A stretch of DNA of 24,635 nucleotides from SFHK01 sp964554795 (lineage in GTDB: Bacteria; Bacillota; Clostridia; Christensenellales; Aristaeellaceae): the NCBI GenBank assembly GCA_964554795.1, contig CAZKQB010000046.1, positions 1-24,635 of the forward strand. Direction: 5' to 3'. The notes under the pieces are model-generated. The model was not told the origin of the DNA. It saw only the letters and a list, made by a program, of their open reading frames with translations, and ran no database searches. This document shows, piece by piece, positions 14,401 through 21,948 of the stretch (its first letter is position 1; each line of letters begins with the position of its first letter). The position numbers were made by a program, and so were the translations under genes.

Positions 14401-17400
14401 GACGAGCTGAAGCAAGGCGCCATCACCATTCTTGGAATTGCCGCCGCGCTCGCCATTCTGCAGGTTGGATGCAGGCTGCTTACAAAAAACTGTCCCGACC
14501 AGACGCAGTTCCGAGGCATTTTGCCGCTGACGCTTGCCGTGCTGACGTTGGCCGTTGTCATGAAGCTGGTTAACAAGCTGAGCCACACGGATTATCTAAA
14601 GGGTTTGGCGCGCGTAAGCGGAATGATTCTCGCCCTGCGGCTTATCATGGTCGGTTTTGAGAAGCTCCAAAGCACCAACGTATCAATCAAAGGTATGCTG
14701 AGCCTTTCCTTCGCGCTGATCGCTCTATTGAGCGTCATCATGCTGGTCAACAAGCTGAGCCACACGGATTATCTAAAGGGCTTGGCACGCGTAAGCGGAA
14801 TGATTCTTGCCCTGCGGCTTTTTATTGCCGGATTTAAGAAGTTAGACAGCCCGAACGTTTCGATTAAAGGGCTTATCCGATTGTCCATTTCACTTCTGGC
14901 TCTTGTCGGCGTAATCAAAATCATCAGCGGCATGGAGGCTGGCAAATACTGGACGAGTTTGCTCCGTCTTTCCGGCCTTATGCTCGCGCTAATGCTGTTC
15001 GCCCGCTCGCTGTCAAAGCTCGACGCAAAGAGGTTTGGGGGAAAAGCGGCTGGACTCATCGTTATCGCTCTTGCGATTCACATGTTTGCAAGAGCCATGC
15101 GCTATATCGGAAAGTTGGATACCCGCACCTATGTGCTCGGTCTTGGCGGTTTAACGACCATTCTTCTGGCGCTGAAGGGCTTGTTGAAGGCTGTCGCCCA
15201 GATTAATCTGAAACAAGTTGCCGGCGTGCTCGTAATGTGCGTAGGCGTTGCGGCACTCATGGGGTTATTTACGCTGGCGCTTCGCAAAGTCGAGGATGTC
15301 GACGACCGAAAAATCAAGTGGTTCGGGCTTGGCATCACCGGCATGCTCGCCGCGCTGGCCTTGATCATGCGCCAGTCGTCCAAGCTTACGTTCGCGGGCA
15401 TTGCCAAAAGTATATTGTCCATCGTAGCGATTGCTGCCGCGATCGGCCTGGTCATTGCCGCGTTCGCGGGGCTTCGAAAAATTCCCGGGTTTCAGGAATT
15501 CATGAACGGCGGAGCCGAATCCATCGGCGCAATCGTTGGAAGCTTCTTAGGTGGAATGAGCAAGGCGCAAATCGAAGTGTTCAACAACCTTGCGACCGAT
15601 CTCGACGAGGATTCGCTCGACAGAGCCTTGAGTCTCGCCAACGCATTGTCAGACTTCGAGAAAAAGCTTCCGACCACCGGAACCGGAAACATTCTGTCGC
15701 TTCTCCAGAAATCGCCGCTTGGACAGTTTTCCGGAGACATGAGCACGTTCGGCACGAAGTTTACCGAGTTCGCTCGCGCGCTGAACCAGATTACCGTTGA
15801 GGAGTACGAAGACCTTTCCGGGAAAGCGACAAAAGCCATCGAAATTGCCACGGCGCTTGCCACATTCACGAGTACCTATGTTCCGGAGGCTTCCGACAAA
15901 TCCCTCTCCTCGGGAATTTGGACATGGATGAACGGCTCGGATCTGCAAATCTTTTCCGAGGGCATGGGCACCTTCGGGGAGAAATTTAATAATTTCGCCG
16001 CCGCCTTAGACGGTATCGAAAACACCACGTACAATAATCTTTCCGGGAAAGCAGCGACGGCCATCGAGATTGCAAGCGCGTTTGCCACCTTCGTGAATAA
16101 CGATGTCACAGCACCCGCAAAAGTAAATCTCGGCTGGCTCGGTGCCGATTATATTTCGGCAACCGAATCGTTCTCCAGGGATATGAGTACGTTCGGCACT
16201 TGCTTCTCGAATTTCGCCGCCGCCTTAGACGGTATCGAAAACACCACGTACAATAATCTTTCCGGGAAAGCAGCGACGGCCATCGAGATTGCAAGCGCGT
16301 TTGCCACCTTCGTGAATAACGATATTAAGACACCATCCGCCGTAGAGGTTGGTTGGATTGGTATGGTGACGAAAACCGCAACGGACGTTTTCACTGATGA
16401 TATGGCGGATTTTGCAAAGGCATTCAATACGTTTGTCAAGAAAATTTCGCCAATCACAACAGAGGAGCTTGACGGTCTGTCCGCAAAAACGGAGAACGCA
16501 ATTGATATCGCAACCGCCCTTGCGAATTTCATGTCCGCGGAAATTCCCGAAGTGACGATGGTTGGCACCGGAATCTTGGGACTCAACTATAAATCGATAA
16601 ACGAAGTATTCAACGAGGATATGGAGGATTTCGCCGGCGCATTTAACGGTTTTGCCACCATACTAAGCAAAATCGAAAATCCGCCAAGCACAGATCAGAC
16701 AAACACGGCAATTGCGTGCGCGCAGCTGGTTGCGGACTTCTTTAACGACATTGGTGGAATGGAGGGCATCGAATCGAAGGGTGCGGTGGCTACGTGGTGG
16801 AGCGGCGACACGAACCTTAACACGGTTCTTGAAGGAATCGTTACGCTTGCGACGAATGTCGTAACGGCGTCCGAGGCGCTTTCCGGAATTTCCGACCTTC
16901 CTACGGCTAAAGAGAATTTGGAGTTCGCCTTCAGCGTTCTCAATTCGATGGCGGACATAACGGTTTTGCTCAGCGGTATGGCTGCTAATTTTCAGTACAT
17001 GACCGGTGATCAGATTAACAATTCGTGGTGGTTAATAACCGACTTACTTACTAAAGCTGTTGACACCATTCCCAGCCTCGCCACGGCGGTTAAGGACTTC
17101 TACGACCAGACAAAGGATCTCGATACAACCCGCGTTACCAACGTGATGCAGGCGCTAACCGACATGTTCGCGTCCATGCAGCTGCTCGACCAAGACAAGT
17201 GGAAGGATTACCTCAACACGGAAAAGTGGCTGGAGAATCTCGACGTAAAAGCCTTTGAGAGCACCATCGACGACTTCACAACCGCCGCAAACAGAACAAT
17301 TGACGACCTATACAGTACACTGGGTTACTATGCGCCGCTTATATCCGAAAACGTTGACGGGATTACGGCGTCCATTGGCAATCTTCAAAGCGGCTTCAGC

Positions 17401-18162
17401 GCCGCCGGCTTGGACTTTGCCAGCAGCCTCTCCAATGGCTATGGATGGAACTCCGACACCAGCACCTTTACAAAATCCACGCAGGAACAGCTGAGTGCGG
17501 TAACAGCATTCAAGAGCAAGTTCCGCGTCGCGGGTCAAGACTTCGCCATCGGGCTTGCGAAGGGGTTGGACGATCGAAAGTACCATGTCATCAAAGCGGC
17601 AAACGTTCTGGCGCAATCGGTGCTGGATGAAATTCGCGAGGTCTTCGACGAGCATTCCCCGTCGAAGGAAGCGAACGAAATCGGCCGATATTTCGACAAG
17701 GGTCTCGCGGGCGGCCTCAAGGAAGGCAGCTCTGACACCACCCGCGCAGCAAAGGATATGGCACTGGATGCGCTGCACGGCGTACAGGATACGCTGCTTG
17801 CGCTTTCCAATCTCATTGCGGACGGCATCGACGTCGATCCCGTAATTCGACCGGTTGTCGATCTGAGCAACGTAACTGCCGGCGCGCAGGCCATCGGCGG
17901 CATGCTTGGCGGAAGCCAAACCGTTTCCGTCGATACGAGCACGCGGCTTTCAAGCAATGCGGCTCGCGCGGCTGCTGCCTCTGCCATCGCGCGACAAACC
18001 GCCGGAACGCAAACGCAGTCGAGCGCCGTGCAGTCGGCGGGCGATCAGGTAAACGTTACCGGCAACACCTTCGTGATTCGGGACGATCAGGATATTTACA
18101 GCCTCGCCTCCGAAATCGCGACACTCCTCTACCGCCAGCAGCGAAGTGCTGGCGCGCACTAA
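11473..18162 (+). CDS. Tape measure protein with embedded peptidoglycan-binding domain, membrane-like region and tandem repeats
   Basis: I start at ATG 11473 (ATGA overlap, AAGGGGG upstream), giving 2229 residues rather than the slightly longer frame from 11452. The N-terminus (SSIDRRIVEMRFDNKQFEKG), then IDQVSAGWTKYGQKTASVQT and DKLMWFSDETSYNFTEM, is that of Firmicute siphovirus tape measures. Residues about 455-530 form a PG_binding_1-type domain: LKRDMAGDDVKALQERLTSL, YFGVATRDAVKQFQKDLGL and TVDGIYNQ. Residues about 570-950 are helical with Trp-rich segments. About 951-1336 are strongly hydrophobic with several helices long enough to cross a membrane. About 1420-1743 hold tandem units of about 73 residues. 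Near 2060-2090, EHSPSKEANEIGRYFDKGLA is a common tape-measure C-terminal motif. The protein sets tail length and probably enters the cell envelope during DNA injection; the wall-binding domain and hydrophobic region fit that. A long tail is expected. Confidence 0.96.
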   Translation: MSSSIDRRIVEMRFDNKQFEKGIQTSLESLTSLKKNLQFDNVSNGIEETTKSVKTLAHQFTLLGRIGLKVKDAFADLIVNRGKQLVKSLSIDQVSAGWTKYGQKTASVQTIMNATGKTIDEVNGYLDKLMWFSDETSYNFTEMTSALGTMTSSGGDIEKLIPMIEGMAAATAFAGKGASEFSRVIYNLNQSYGQGYLSYLDWKSVEGANVSSAQLKQTLIDTAVALGTLKKDAKGVVTTAKRTVVTVDNMGSTLNEKWVTSEVMEQAFGKFGAVFQEAYELVESGQFDTAAEAIASLAGKYDDVYYNAAKAAQEAKTFSEAIDSTKDAVSSGWMKTFEIIFGNYEEAKETWTNLANFLWEAFASGGESRNDLLEEWKELGGRDDLIGGVGNSLRAVLNIVTALKGGIAEIFPSPDATQLVSWTQKVKELGDMLLRLSGEEYSETEVEIPVSVNTDPEELKRTLKRDMAGDDVKALQERLTSLGYSISDFELSRGYFGVATRDAVKQFQKDLGLTVDGIYNQDVHEVLWEKLFPPTESSRVEKTVERVSVFSSVLERTKRVIRGVAAAADILWKGIKFVGTVVVSVLKVLTPLADALLTILAALGDCFVALDKGLGISDLFASMLATVIGRLEPVTRWIQKASDALLEFFGLGKKENGTNESLTTFAKLCGSMKGKLKDWGVWDALTKAWDRLREAAGKLGDAFKQLWPSIKASWQNLKTAIGEKLPAFSEKAKTGAANLWSKSIRAIGVGLSKAIDFLTSIVQKLLAIRTKISEFAQTAWEFLTGLWAKLKASERFGSAAAKISEFFRSIWKSVSEFFVGGDAAEEKLSIFSKIAATLKQGWEKVSSVVTWVCDGIDTLWKKVGGFDGIIGKGWGLTSLFGGIASVKLIRSLTSVVKAFAGIAPGATSLLTTIGTAIRSFFTNAESVFSSIKGYLESRSLESKAKRTDAIAHAVKSFAIALLAIVGAIYILGKMDPDELKQGAITILGIAAALAILQVGCRLLTKNCPDQTQFRGILPLTLAVLTLAVVMKLVNKLSHTDYLKGLARVSGMILALRLIMVGFEKLQSTNVSIKGMLSLSFALIALLSVIMLVNKLSHTDYLKGLARVSGMILALRLFIAGFKKLDSPNVSIKGLIRLSISLLALVGVIKIISGMEAGKYWTSLLRLSGLMLALMLFARSLSKLDAKRFGGKAAGLIVIALAIHMFARAMRYIGKLDTRTYVLGLGGLTTILLALKGLLKAVAQINLKQVAGVLVMCVGVAALMGLFTLALRKVEDVDDRKIKWFGLGITGMLAALALIMRQSSKLTFAGIAKSILSIVAIAAAIGLVIAAFAGLRKIPGFQEFMNGGAESIGAIVGSFLGGMSKAQIEVFNNLATDLDEDSLDRALSLANALSDFEKKLPTTGTGNILSLLQKSPLGQFSGDMSTFGTKFTEFARALNQITVEEYEDLSGKATKAIEIATALATFTSTYVPEASDKSLSSGIWTWMNGSDLQIFSEGMGTFGEKFNNFAAALDGIENTTYNNLSGKAATAIEIASAFATFVNNDVTAPAKVNLGWLGADYISATESFSRDMSTFGTCFSNFAAALDGIENTTYNNLSGKAATAIEIASAFATFVNNDIKTPSAVEVGWIGMVTKTATDVFTDDMADFAKAFNTFVKKISPITTEELDGLSAKTENAIDIATALANFMSAEIPEVTMVGTGILGLNYKSINEVFNEDMEDFAGAFNGFATILSKIENPPSTDQTNTAIACAQLVADFFNDIGGMEGIESKGAVATWWSGDTNLNTVLEGIVTLATNVVTASEALSGISDLPTAKENLEFAFSVLNSMADITVLLSGMAANFQYMTGDQINNSWWLITDLLTKAVDTIPSLATAVKDFYDQTKDLDTTRVTNVMQALTDMFASMQLLDQDKWKDYLNTEKWLENLDVKAFESTIDDFTTAANRTIDDLYSTLGYYAPLISENVDGITASIGNLQSGFSAAGLDFASSLSNGYGWNSDTSTFTKSTQEQLSAVTAFKSKFRVAGQDFAIGLAKGLDDRKYHVIKAANVLAQSVLDEIREVFDEHSPSKEANEIGRYFDKGLAGGLKEGSSDTTRAAKDMALDALHGVQDTLLALSNLIADGIDVDPVIRPVVDLSNVTAGAQAIGGMLGGSQTVSVDTSTRLSSNAARAAAASAIARQTAGTQTQSSAVQSAGDQVNVTGNTFVIRDDQDIYSLASEIATLLYRQQRSAGAH
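14572..14643 (+). repeat. Tape measure repeat A, copy 1 (72 bp)
   Basis: This 72-base segment recurs at 14749-14820 with 3 mismatches, all synonymous. Both encode NKLSHTDYLKGLARVSGMIL and ALRL without change, inside a hydrophobic repeat unit of 59 residues (177-base offset). Confidence 0.95.
14749..14820 (+). repeat. Tape measure repeat A, copy 2 (72 bp)
   Basis: Second copy, 177 bases downstream of the first. The flanks are related at protein level (VSIKGMLSLSFALIALLSVI and VSIKGLIRLSISLLALVGVI), so the duplicated unit is longer than the well-conserved core. Confidence 0.95.
15991..16104 (+). repeat. Exact 114-bp direct repeat in the tape measure, copy 1
   Basis: Identical base for base to 16210-16323, an in-frame offset of 219 bases (73 codons). 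It encodes NFAAALDGIENTTYNNLSGK followed by AATAIEIASAFATFVNND. Confidence 0.97.
16210..16323 (+). repeat. Exact 114-bp direct repeat in the tape measure, copy 2
   Basis: Second copy of the segment at 15991-16104. The absence of even synonymous differences contrasts with the other, diverged units of the same array. Confidence 0.97.
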
Positions 18163-18171
18163 AACAAATCC

Positions 18172-18203
18172 GTCTCCGCTTCTCCAGCAAGAGCGGCGGA
18201 GAC
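18172..18203 (+). other. Hairpin between tape measure and distal tail genes
   Basis: GTCTCCGC (18172-18179) pairs with GCGGAGAC (18196-18203) around a 16-base loop in the 83-base gap. A second small hairpin (GCCAGCA/TGCTGGC, 18134-18153) overlaps the end of the tape measure gene. No T tract follows, so this is more likely an mRNA structure than a terminator. Confidence 0.4.
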
Positions 18204-18245
18204 AATATTCATATGATATTCCGATAACAGAAAGGAGGCGTCCAC

Positions 18246-19025
18246 ATGACAAGCAAGCTGAGCGACATTGACTGGTTTCAATGGAACGGCGTCAAATGTA
18301 CGGAATACGGCATGCATGTGCTCGAACAGCCGACCTATCTGCGCCCGAAGGAGCGAATCGATTACGAGACGATTCCCGGCCGCAGCGGCTCGCTTGCGCT
18401 GGCGGAGGGCGATGATATTTTCGATGATCTTCAGCTCACCTGCAAGTGCGTGATTGACGATTCCTACGGCACGGAGGACGGCGTGCGCTTCGACCGGCTT
18501 CAGCGAATTTCCGCATGGCTGCGCGGTTCCGGCGAAATTGTATTTGCCAGCCGCCCCGAGGGCTTTTACAAAGCGCGCATTTCCAATCAGCTTCGCTTTG
18601 AAACGATTCTTCGCGGCCATCCGCATCGCACGTTTTCCGTAGAATTCCGCTGTCAGCCCTTCTTTTATCCCTCCGGCGGAAACACGCCCATCACGGTTGG
18701 CTCCGACCCTGTGCGGCTCACGAACCCCGGCAACGTTCGCGCCCTGCCGCTGATCAAGCTGACCGGCACGGGCGAGGGCACAATCATGCTCGGCGACGGA
18801 ACCATGTTCGTGAACAGCTTCGACAATCTGGATTACCTCATGCTGGACTGTGAGGCAAAGGTTGTCTACAAGGGCACCGCCGGCAGTGCGACCGACCCGC
18901 TTGTGCTGCTCGGCTCCCGCGTAACCGGCGAATGGCTCACGATTCCTGTCGGCACGTCATTTGTCACGCTTACCGGCGGCATCACATCGGCATCAATCGT
19001 GCCGAGATGGAGGTCGATCGGATGA
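18246..19025 (+). CDS. dit: Distal tail protein (Dit)
   Basis: The 259-residue protein starts with AAAGGAGG at 18231-18238. It has FQWNGVKCTEYGMHVLEQPT, then ETIPGRSGSLALAEGDDIFD, VEFRCQPFFYPSGG (about residues 136-149) and a C-terminal beta domain with NPGNVRALPLIKLTGTG and LDCEAKVVYKG. That is the siphovirus Dit layout: an N-terminal ring-forming domain with the PGRSG loop and a C-terminal galectin-like domain beginning after the hinge. It forms the hexameric ring at the tail tip on which Tal and the baseplate are built. Placement directly after the tape measure is standard. It ends in an ATGA overlap with the Tal-like gene. Confidence 0.93.
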   Translation: MTSKLSDIDWFQWNGVKCTEYGMHVLEQPTYLRPKERIDYETIPGRSGSLALAEGDDIFDDLQLTCKCVIDDSYGTEDGVRFDRLQRISAWLRGSGEIVFASRPEGFYKARISNQLRFETILRGHPHRTFSVEFRCQPFFYPSGGNTPITVGSDPVRLTNPGNVRALPLIKLTGTGEGTIMLGDGTMFVNSFDNLDYLMLDCEAKVVYKGTAGSATDPLVLLGSRVTGEWLTIPVGTSFVTLTGGITSASIVPRWRSIG

Positions 19026-21946
19026 GTGATATTTACGTATTCGGCCCCACCGAGAGCGCAAACGACTACTCAACCATGGGTCTCGTCGGCGCACTCACGC
19101 CAACCGCCTGCACCTTTCGCGAGATTGCAAACGGAGAAAGTCTCGTCGAGCTGGAGCATCCGCTTGACACCTTCGGTCGATACGCCGCGTTGGAGCGCGG
19201 AAATATTCTGGTTGTTCCCGTTCCCGTGCGCACAACGCCGGAGATTCAGGACGGGCAGTGCGTGACCACTGTTTGGCGATACAAAATTAAGCCGCTCGAC
19301 CAGCTCACCTCCAAGGCACAGCGCACGTTGTATAAACAGAAAACCGGCAGCGGCACAAAAAAGCTGATGCCGGCGGAAACGCTGCTGACCGTTGTACAGA
19401 AGTCCGAGGATGAAGACGCGCGATGGAAGGTGAAAACTCCGTATGGCGACGGCTGGGTGGTTACGGATGGGCTGGAGCTCGTAACCGAGCACACCATCGA
19501 CGACAGCAGCGCGGCCATCGAAGAAATCGAAAGCCCGTGGACGGTGCGCGATCAATATTTTCGAATCTACGAGGTCGAAAAGAACGAAACCAGCGTATCC
19601 GTTTCCGCGCGTCACATCAGCTATGACTTGCTTGTGAACCTCTCCAAGTTCAACACGGAGGAAAGTCGGACGCTGGAACAGGCGTTGACTCAAACGCTCG
19701 GCGAAACGTATATTTCCCACGATTTTACCGCGTACACAAACGTTTCCAACGAGCATGCGGGACTCTTCTACCGCGACCGAAATCCGATTGATATTTTCCT
19801 GAACGAGGAGGACGGCCTATGCACGCGATACGACGTAAGCCTTGTTCGCGACAACTACGAATTATATTTTCTGCACGACCCCGGCCTAAATCGGGGCGTT
19901 ACGCTGGAATACGGAAAGAACCTGACCGGCATTACCTTCACCAGCAGCGATGAGGAGCTCGCCACGCGCATCATCCCTATCGGCGAAAAGAAGGACGGCA
20001 CGCCTTTATATTTGGCGGACACAAACGCGGACAACGCCCAGTGCGTTGACAGCTCGAAAATCAACGACTATCCGCTCATCCACGCGTACGCGCTGGAATG
20101 CGAAAACTGCACGGTCGGGGACAAGGATGAAAGCGGCGGAACCATCACGACCGAAATTGCTCGCGCGCGAATGCGGCAGCAGGCACAGGATCTGTTGGAT
20201 GATGGCTGCGACGAGCCGAAAATCGAAATGGACGTTGACTTTATCAACCTCGGCGATACGGAGGAGTATGCCTGCTTCCGCAGGCTTGAAAACTGCTTCC
20301 TCTACGACTATGTCACCGTGCGCTACCCGCGGCAGAGCATCGACGTAACGGCGAGAATCACCGAAATCGAATGGGATTGTCTGACCGAGCGAATGGAAAA
20401 GGTTACCATTGGCACCATTGGGAAGACGTTGGCGAACGCGGGAATTTGCACATGGCAGATTCCCAGCGGGTTCAGCGGGAGCAAGATTGCCAGCGGAACG
20501 CTTGGAAGCAGCGCGCTGAAGGACGATGTTATCAACGTTCGGCACATGCAGGCGGAGAGCATCAACACGGATGCGCTTCAGGCCGCCTGCGTAACCGCCG
20601 TAAAAATTGCGGCGGGCGCCATTACGGCGGAGAAGCTGGACGCGGAGACCGTTGACGCCAAAATTGCGAATCTCGTGGTTGCCAACATCCAAAATGCCGA
20701 CATCGACTGGGCAGACATTGAGCACCTGAACGCGGCTGTGGCCGAAATCGCGAAGGCGCACCTGACGGACGCGGATATCGATTGGGCGAACATCGCCAAT
20801 CTCACGGCGCAGGTTGCCTCCATCGCACAGGCAAGGATTGAAAACGCGACGATTCAGACGGCGCAAATCGAGAATCTTGCCGCGGCCGTCGCGGAAATCG
20901 TCCACCTTGAGGCACAGGTCGGCGATTTTACACTTGCCGAAATTAAAAACCTGCTGGCGGACGCGCTGATTCTTCAGGAGGGTCTCGCGAACAAGATGAT
21001 GATTCAAAATCTTGTCGTGACCAGCGCGAATATGCTCGGCGCCACCGTTGACCGACTGGTAGTAAAGGGCTCGGACGGCAAGTATTACCGGATTCAGATT
21101 GGCTCGGATGGTGCCATCTCTACCGAAGAGGTCACGGTGAGCGCCGGAGAAATCAGCGCCGGAGAAACCGAGGACGGGCGGCAGATTCTGGCCAGTACTG
21201 CGAACATTGACAGTCTGAACGCCACCACCATCAAGGCGTCCAAGGCCATTCTTGCCACGATATTTACCGAAAGCCTGACCGCGGGCGTCATCACTGCCGG
21301 AGAAGCGCTGATTGCCAGTGCGAAAATTCCAACGCTGTATGTTATCGCGCTGAACGCCCTTGGCGGGAGCATCAATCTGTCCGCCAACGAGAGCATTACC
21401 GCGCTCGTATCCAGCACAGATGCGCTGGACGGGCGCTTGACCGAGGCGGAGCAGAAGCTTACAAAGGACGCCATCGTATCGACCGTAACCGAAAGCGCCG
21501 AATTTGATGAGCTTTCGGATTCGGTAAGCGACGCGCTCTCCCAGGCAAAGGACGCGCAGGCACAGGCGGAAAGCGCGCAGTCGTCCGCCGCGCTGACCGA
21601 AAGCGCCGTGAACACACTTCGAACGACGGTTACGCAGACGGCAAGCTCCCTCTCCGTTGTGAAGACGGAAACGAGCACTCTGGGCGAACGGGTAACGACC
21701 ATCGAGAAAGGCGTACATATCGACGGATCGACCATCGGCCTGTACAGTACGGACAGTCCGTATAAAAGTCTCATTACGAATTCCGGCTGGCAGATTCTGG
21801 AGGGAAGCACCGTGCTGATTGACTGCTCGAAAACGAAGCTGACCGCTCCGCGTGTCGTGATATCTGACATGCTGGTCGTCGGCAACGCCGCATGGAAGCC
21901 GGGCTCGGACAAGCATCTTCGACTGCTTAGCTACGGGAGGCGATAA
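19022..21946 (+). CDS. Tail hub / tail-associated lysin-like protein (Tal, prophage endopeptidase tail family)
   Basis: I start at ATG 19022 (ATGA overlap, GGAGGT at 19009-19014), giving 974 residues; the longer frame from 18932 lies inside dit. Residues 1-90 and about 175-500 make up the gp27-like hub: AALERGNILVVPVPVRTT, RIYEVEKNETSVSVSARHIS, FNTEESRTLEQALTQTL and ELATRIIPIGEKKDGTPLYL. An SH3-like insert lies at about 100-157 (KLMPAETLLTVVQKSEDEDA, WKVKTPYGDGWVVTDGLEL). Residues about 503-640 are tandem helical repeats of about 30 residues (DADIDWANIANLTAQVASIA). A coiled coil at about 834-897 precedes a small terminal domain. It closes the tail tip and opens to release DNA. I see no definite peptidase active site. 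Confidence 0.9.
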   Translation: MSDIYVFGPTESANDYSTMGLVGALTPTACTFREIANGESLVELEHPLDTFGRYAALERGNILVVPVPVRTTPEIQDGQCVTTVWRYKIKPLDQLTSKAQRTLYKQKTGSGTKKLMPAETLLTVVQKSEDEDARWKVKTPYGDGWVVTDGLELVTEHTIDDSSAAIEEIESPWTVRDQYFRIYEVEKNETSVSVSARHISYDLLVNLSKFNTEESRTLEQALTQTLGETYISHDFTAYTNVSNEHAGLFYRDRNPIDIFLNEEDGLCTRYDVSLVRDNYELYFLHDPGLNRGVTLEYGKNLTGITFTSSDEELATRIIPIGEKKDGTPLYLADTNADNAQCVDSSKINDYPLIHAYALECENCTVGDKDESGGTITTEIARARMRQQAQDLLDDGCDEPKIEMDVDFINLGDTEEYACFRRLENCFLYDYVTVRYPRQSIDVTARITEIEWDCLTERMEKVTIGTIGKTLANAGICTWQIPSGFSGSKIASGTLGSSALKDDVINVRHMQAESINTDALQAACVTAVKIAAGAITAEKLDAETVDAKIANLVVANIQNADIDWADIEHLNAAVAEIAKAHLTDADIDWANIANLTAQVASIAQARIENATIQTAQIENLAAAVAEIVHLEAQVGDFTLAEIKNLLADALILQEGLANKMMIQNLVVTSANMLGATVDRLVVKGSDGKYYRIQIGSDGAISTEEVTVSAGEISAGETEDGRQILASTANIDSLNATTIKASKAILATIFTESLTAGVITAGEALIASAKIPTLYVIALNALGGSINLSANESITALVSSTDALDGRLTEAEQKLTKDAIVSTVTESAEFDELSDSVSDALSQAKDAQAQAESAQSSAALTESAVNTLRTTVTQTASSLSVVKTETSTLGERVTTIEKGVHIDGSTIGLYSTDSPYKSLITNSGWQILEGSTVLIDCSKTKLTAPRVVISDMLVVGNAAWKPGSDKHLRLLSYGRR

Positions 21947-21948
21947 GC

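Larger units (their letters stand above)
15730..16690 (+). repeat. Tandem ~73-residue repeats in the tape measure
   Basis: About five units follow one another, each with the pattern F-x-x-(D/G)-M-x-x-F-x-x-x-F-x-x-F-(A/V), then an (Y/L)-x-x-L-S-x-K-(A/T)-x-x-A-I-(E/D)-I-A segment and a variable tail often with a (G/L)-(W/L)-(L/I)-G turn. Units begin near QFSGDMSTFG, IFSEGMGTFG, SFSRDMSTFG, VFTDDMADFA and VFNEDMEDFA. A degenerate half-unit (LDRALSLANALSDFEKKLP) precedes them. Confidence 0.85.
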
